From positions 2,021,001 through 2,085,000 of the forward strand of contig NZ_AP018498.1 in the NCBI RefSeq assembly GCF_003569745.1: DNA of 64,000 bases, written 5' to 3'. Positions within the stretch are counted from its first letter, which is position 1. Each line of letters starts with the position of its first letter. Below, piece after piece: positions 63,709 to 64,000 of the stretch. The notes under the pieces were generated by a model that saw nothing but the letters and a program-made list of their open reading frames with translations, did not search any database and had not been told where the DNA came from. This DNA comes from Altererythrobacter sp. B11. GTDB lineage: Bacteria > Pseudomonadota > Alphaproteobacteria > Sphingomonadales > Sphingomonadaceae. Made by a program: the position numbers and the translations under genes.

Positions 63709-63751
63709 GCCATATGCGCGCTCTCTGATCCTGCAGGAGCGCGCATATGGC
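63709..63751 (+). promoter_or_regulatory. 15-bp perfect inverted repeat covering the gor start codon
   Basis: The arms 63709-63723 (GCCATATGCGCGCTC) and 63737-63751 (GAGCGCGCATATGGC) pair perfectly around a 13-nt loop. The right arm contains the gor ATG (63747-63749) and part of the Shine-Dalgarno AGGAG. In the mRNA this would hide the ribosome site; as DNA it could be an operator. Confidence 0.6.
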
Positions 63752-64000
63752 CGATTACGACTATGACCTCTTTACCATCGGTGCGGGTTCCGGCGGCGTG
63801 CGCGCCAGCCGAGTGGCCGCCGCCCATGGCGCGAAGGTGGCCGTGGCGGAGGAATACCGCGTCGGCGGCACCTGCGTGATCCGTGGCTGCGTGCCCAAGA
63901 AGATGCTCGTCTACGGCGCCCATTTCGCCGAGGATGTGCAGGATGCGCGCAATTTCGGCTGGACGATGGAAACCTGCCGCTTCGACTGGAAGGTGCTGCG
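63747..64000 (+). CDS. gor: Glutathione-disulfide reductase (partial, 3' end outside window)
   Basis: The first ~84 residues are present. They show the FAD-binding motif [19 protein letters not shown] and the redox-active disulfide [19 protein letters not shown], with Cys-V-I-R-G-Cys, the variant typical of alphaproteobacterial glutathione reductases. The enzyme reduces oxidised glutathione with NADPH. AGGAG lies before the ATG at 63747, but both are within a perfect inverted repeat. The rest of the protein is cut by the window edge. Confidence 0.93.
   Translation, partial: MADYDYDLFTIGAGSGGVRASRVAAAHGAKVAVAEEYRVGGTCVIRGCVPKKMLVYGAHFAEDVQDARNFGWTMETCRFDWKVL

Overview
This is a gene-dense, GC-rich window from an alphaproteobacterium, most likely a member of the Sphingomonadales (Sphingomonadaceae/Erythrobacteraceae). 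The reasons are two large TonB-dependent receptors (one Oar-like), a TamA/TamB pair, C4-pathway 5-aminolevulinate synthase (hemA), the alphaproteobacterial carboxynorspermidine-type polyamine genes, and many 4-nt start/stop overlaps (ATGA/GTGA). I see no tRNA, rRNA, CRISPR array, prophage or insertion sequence. No stretch without a gene exceeds 300 bases; the longest gaps are 56454-56730, 61979-62230, 17778-18008, 43573-43801 and 30253-30469, and each is described in an entry.

Layout. 1-7245: outer-membrane assembly (yihY-like partial, tamA, tamB, a small lipoprotein). 7383-9812: a TonB-dependent receptor with a structured leader. 10179-23449: the most unusual region, two divergent operons. 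The leftward operon (17777 to 10179) has three NDP-sugar epimerase/decarboxylase-type enzymes and four glycosyltransferases, all joined by 4-nt overlaps. The rightward operon (18009 to 23449) has a histidine phosphatase, a SAM methyltransferase, a glycosidase whose barrel appears circularly permuted, myo-inositol-1-phosphate synthase, a zinc-type dehydrogenase and a Gfo/Idh oxidoreductase. Between them lie two matching palindromes 22 bp apart. I infer a small inositol-containing glycoconjugate or glycoside, perhaps containing xylose. No polymerase, flippase or exporter is present.

23584-26256: a three-gene operon (SRPBCC protein, formaldehyde-dehydrogenase-like enzyme, SDR), probably stress related, facing a Crp/Fnr regulator. 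27193-30252: a YhhQ-type transporter, a NupC nucleoside transporter and a 2-oxoglutarate/Fe(II) oxygenase. 30470-35686: an Oar-like TonB receptor and a 5'-nucleotidase lipoprotein. 35786-39764: otsB, a GH15 enzyme and otsA (trehalose). 39761-45004: a threonine dehydratase-like enzyme facing a polyamine locus (carboxynorspermidine synthase, a DMT-type membrane protein, nspC, ornithine/lysine decarboxylase). 45228-49438: a secreted protein of unknown function, a diguanylate cyclase and hemA.

49545-64000: housekeeping genes: murI, plsY, dprA, topA with a coupled small protein, an MFS transporter, an OmpA-family protein, the lepB-rnc-era operon, pgi, a DEAD-box helicase and the beginning of glutathione reductase. 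The gor start codon lies in a perfect 15-bp inverted repeat, and a 29-bp inverted repeat resembling dRS3-type elements lies between ompA and era.
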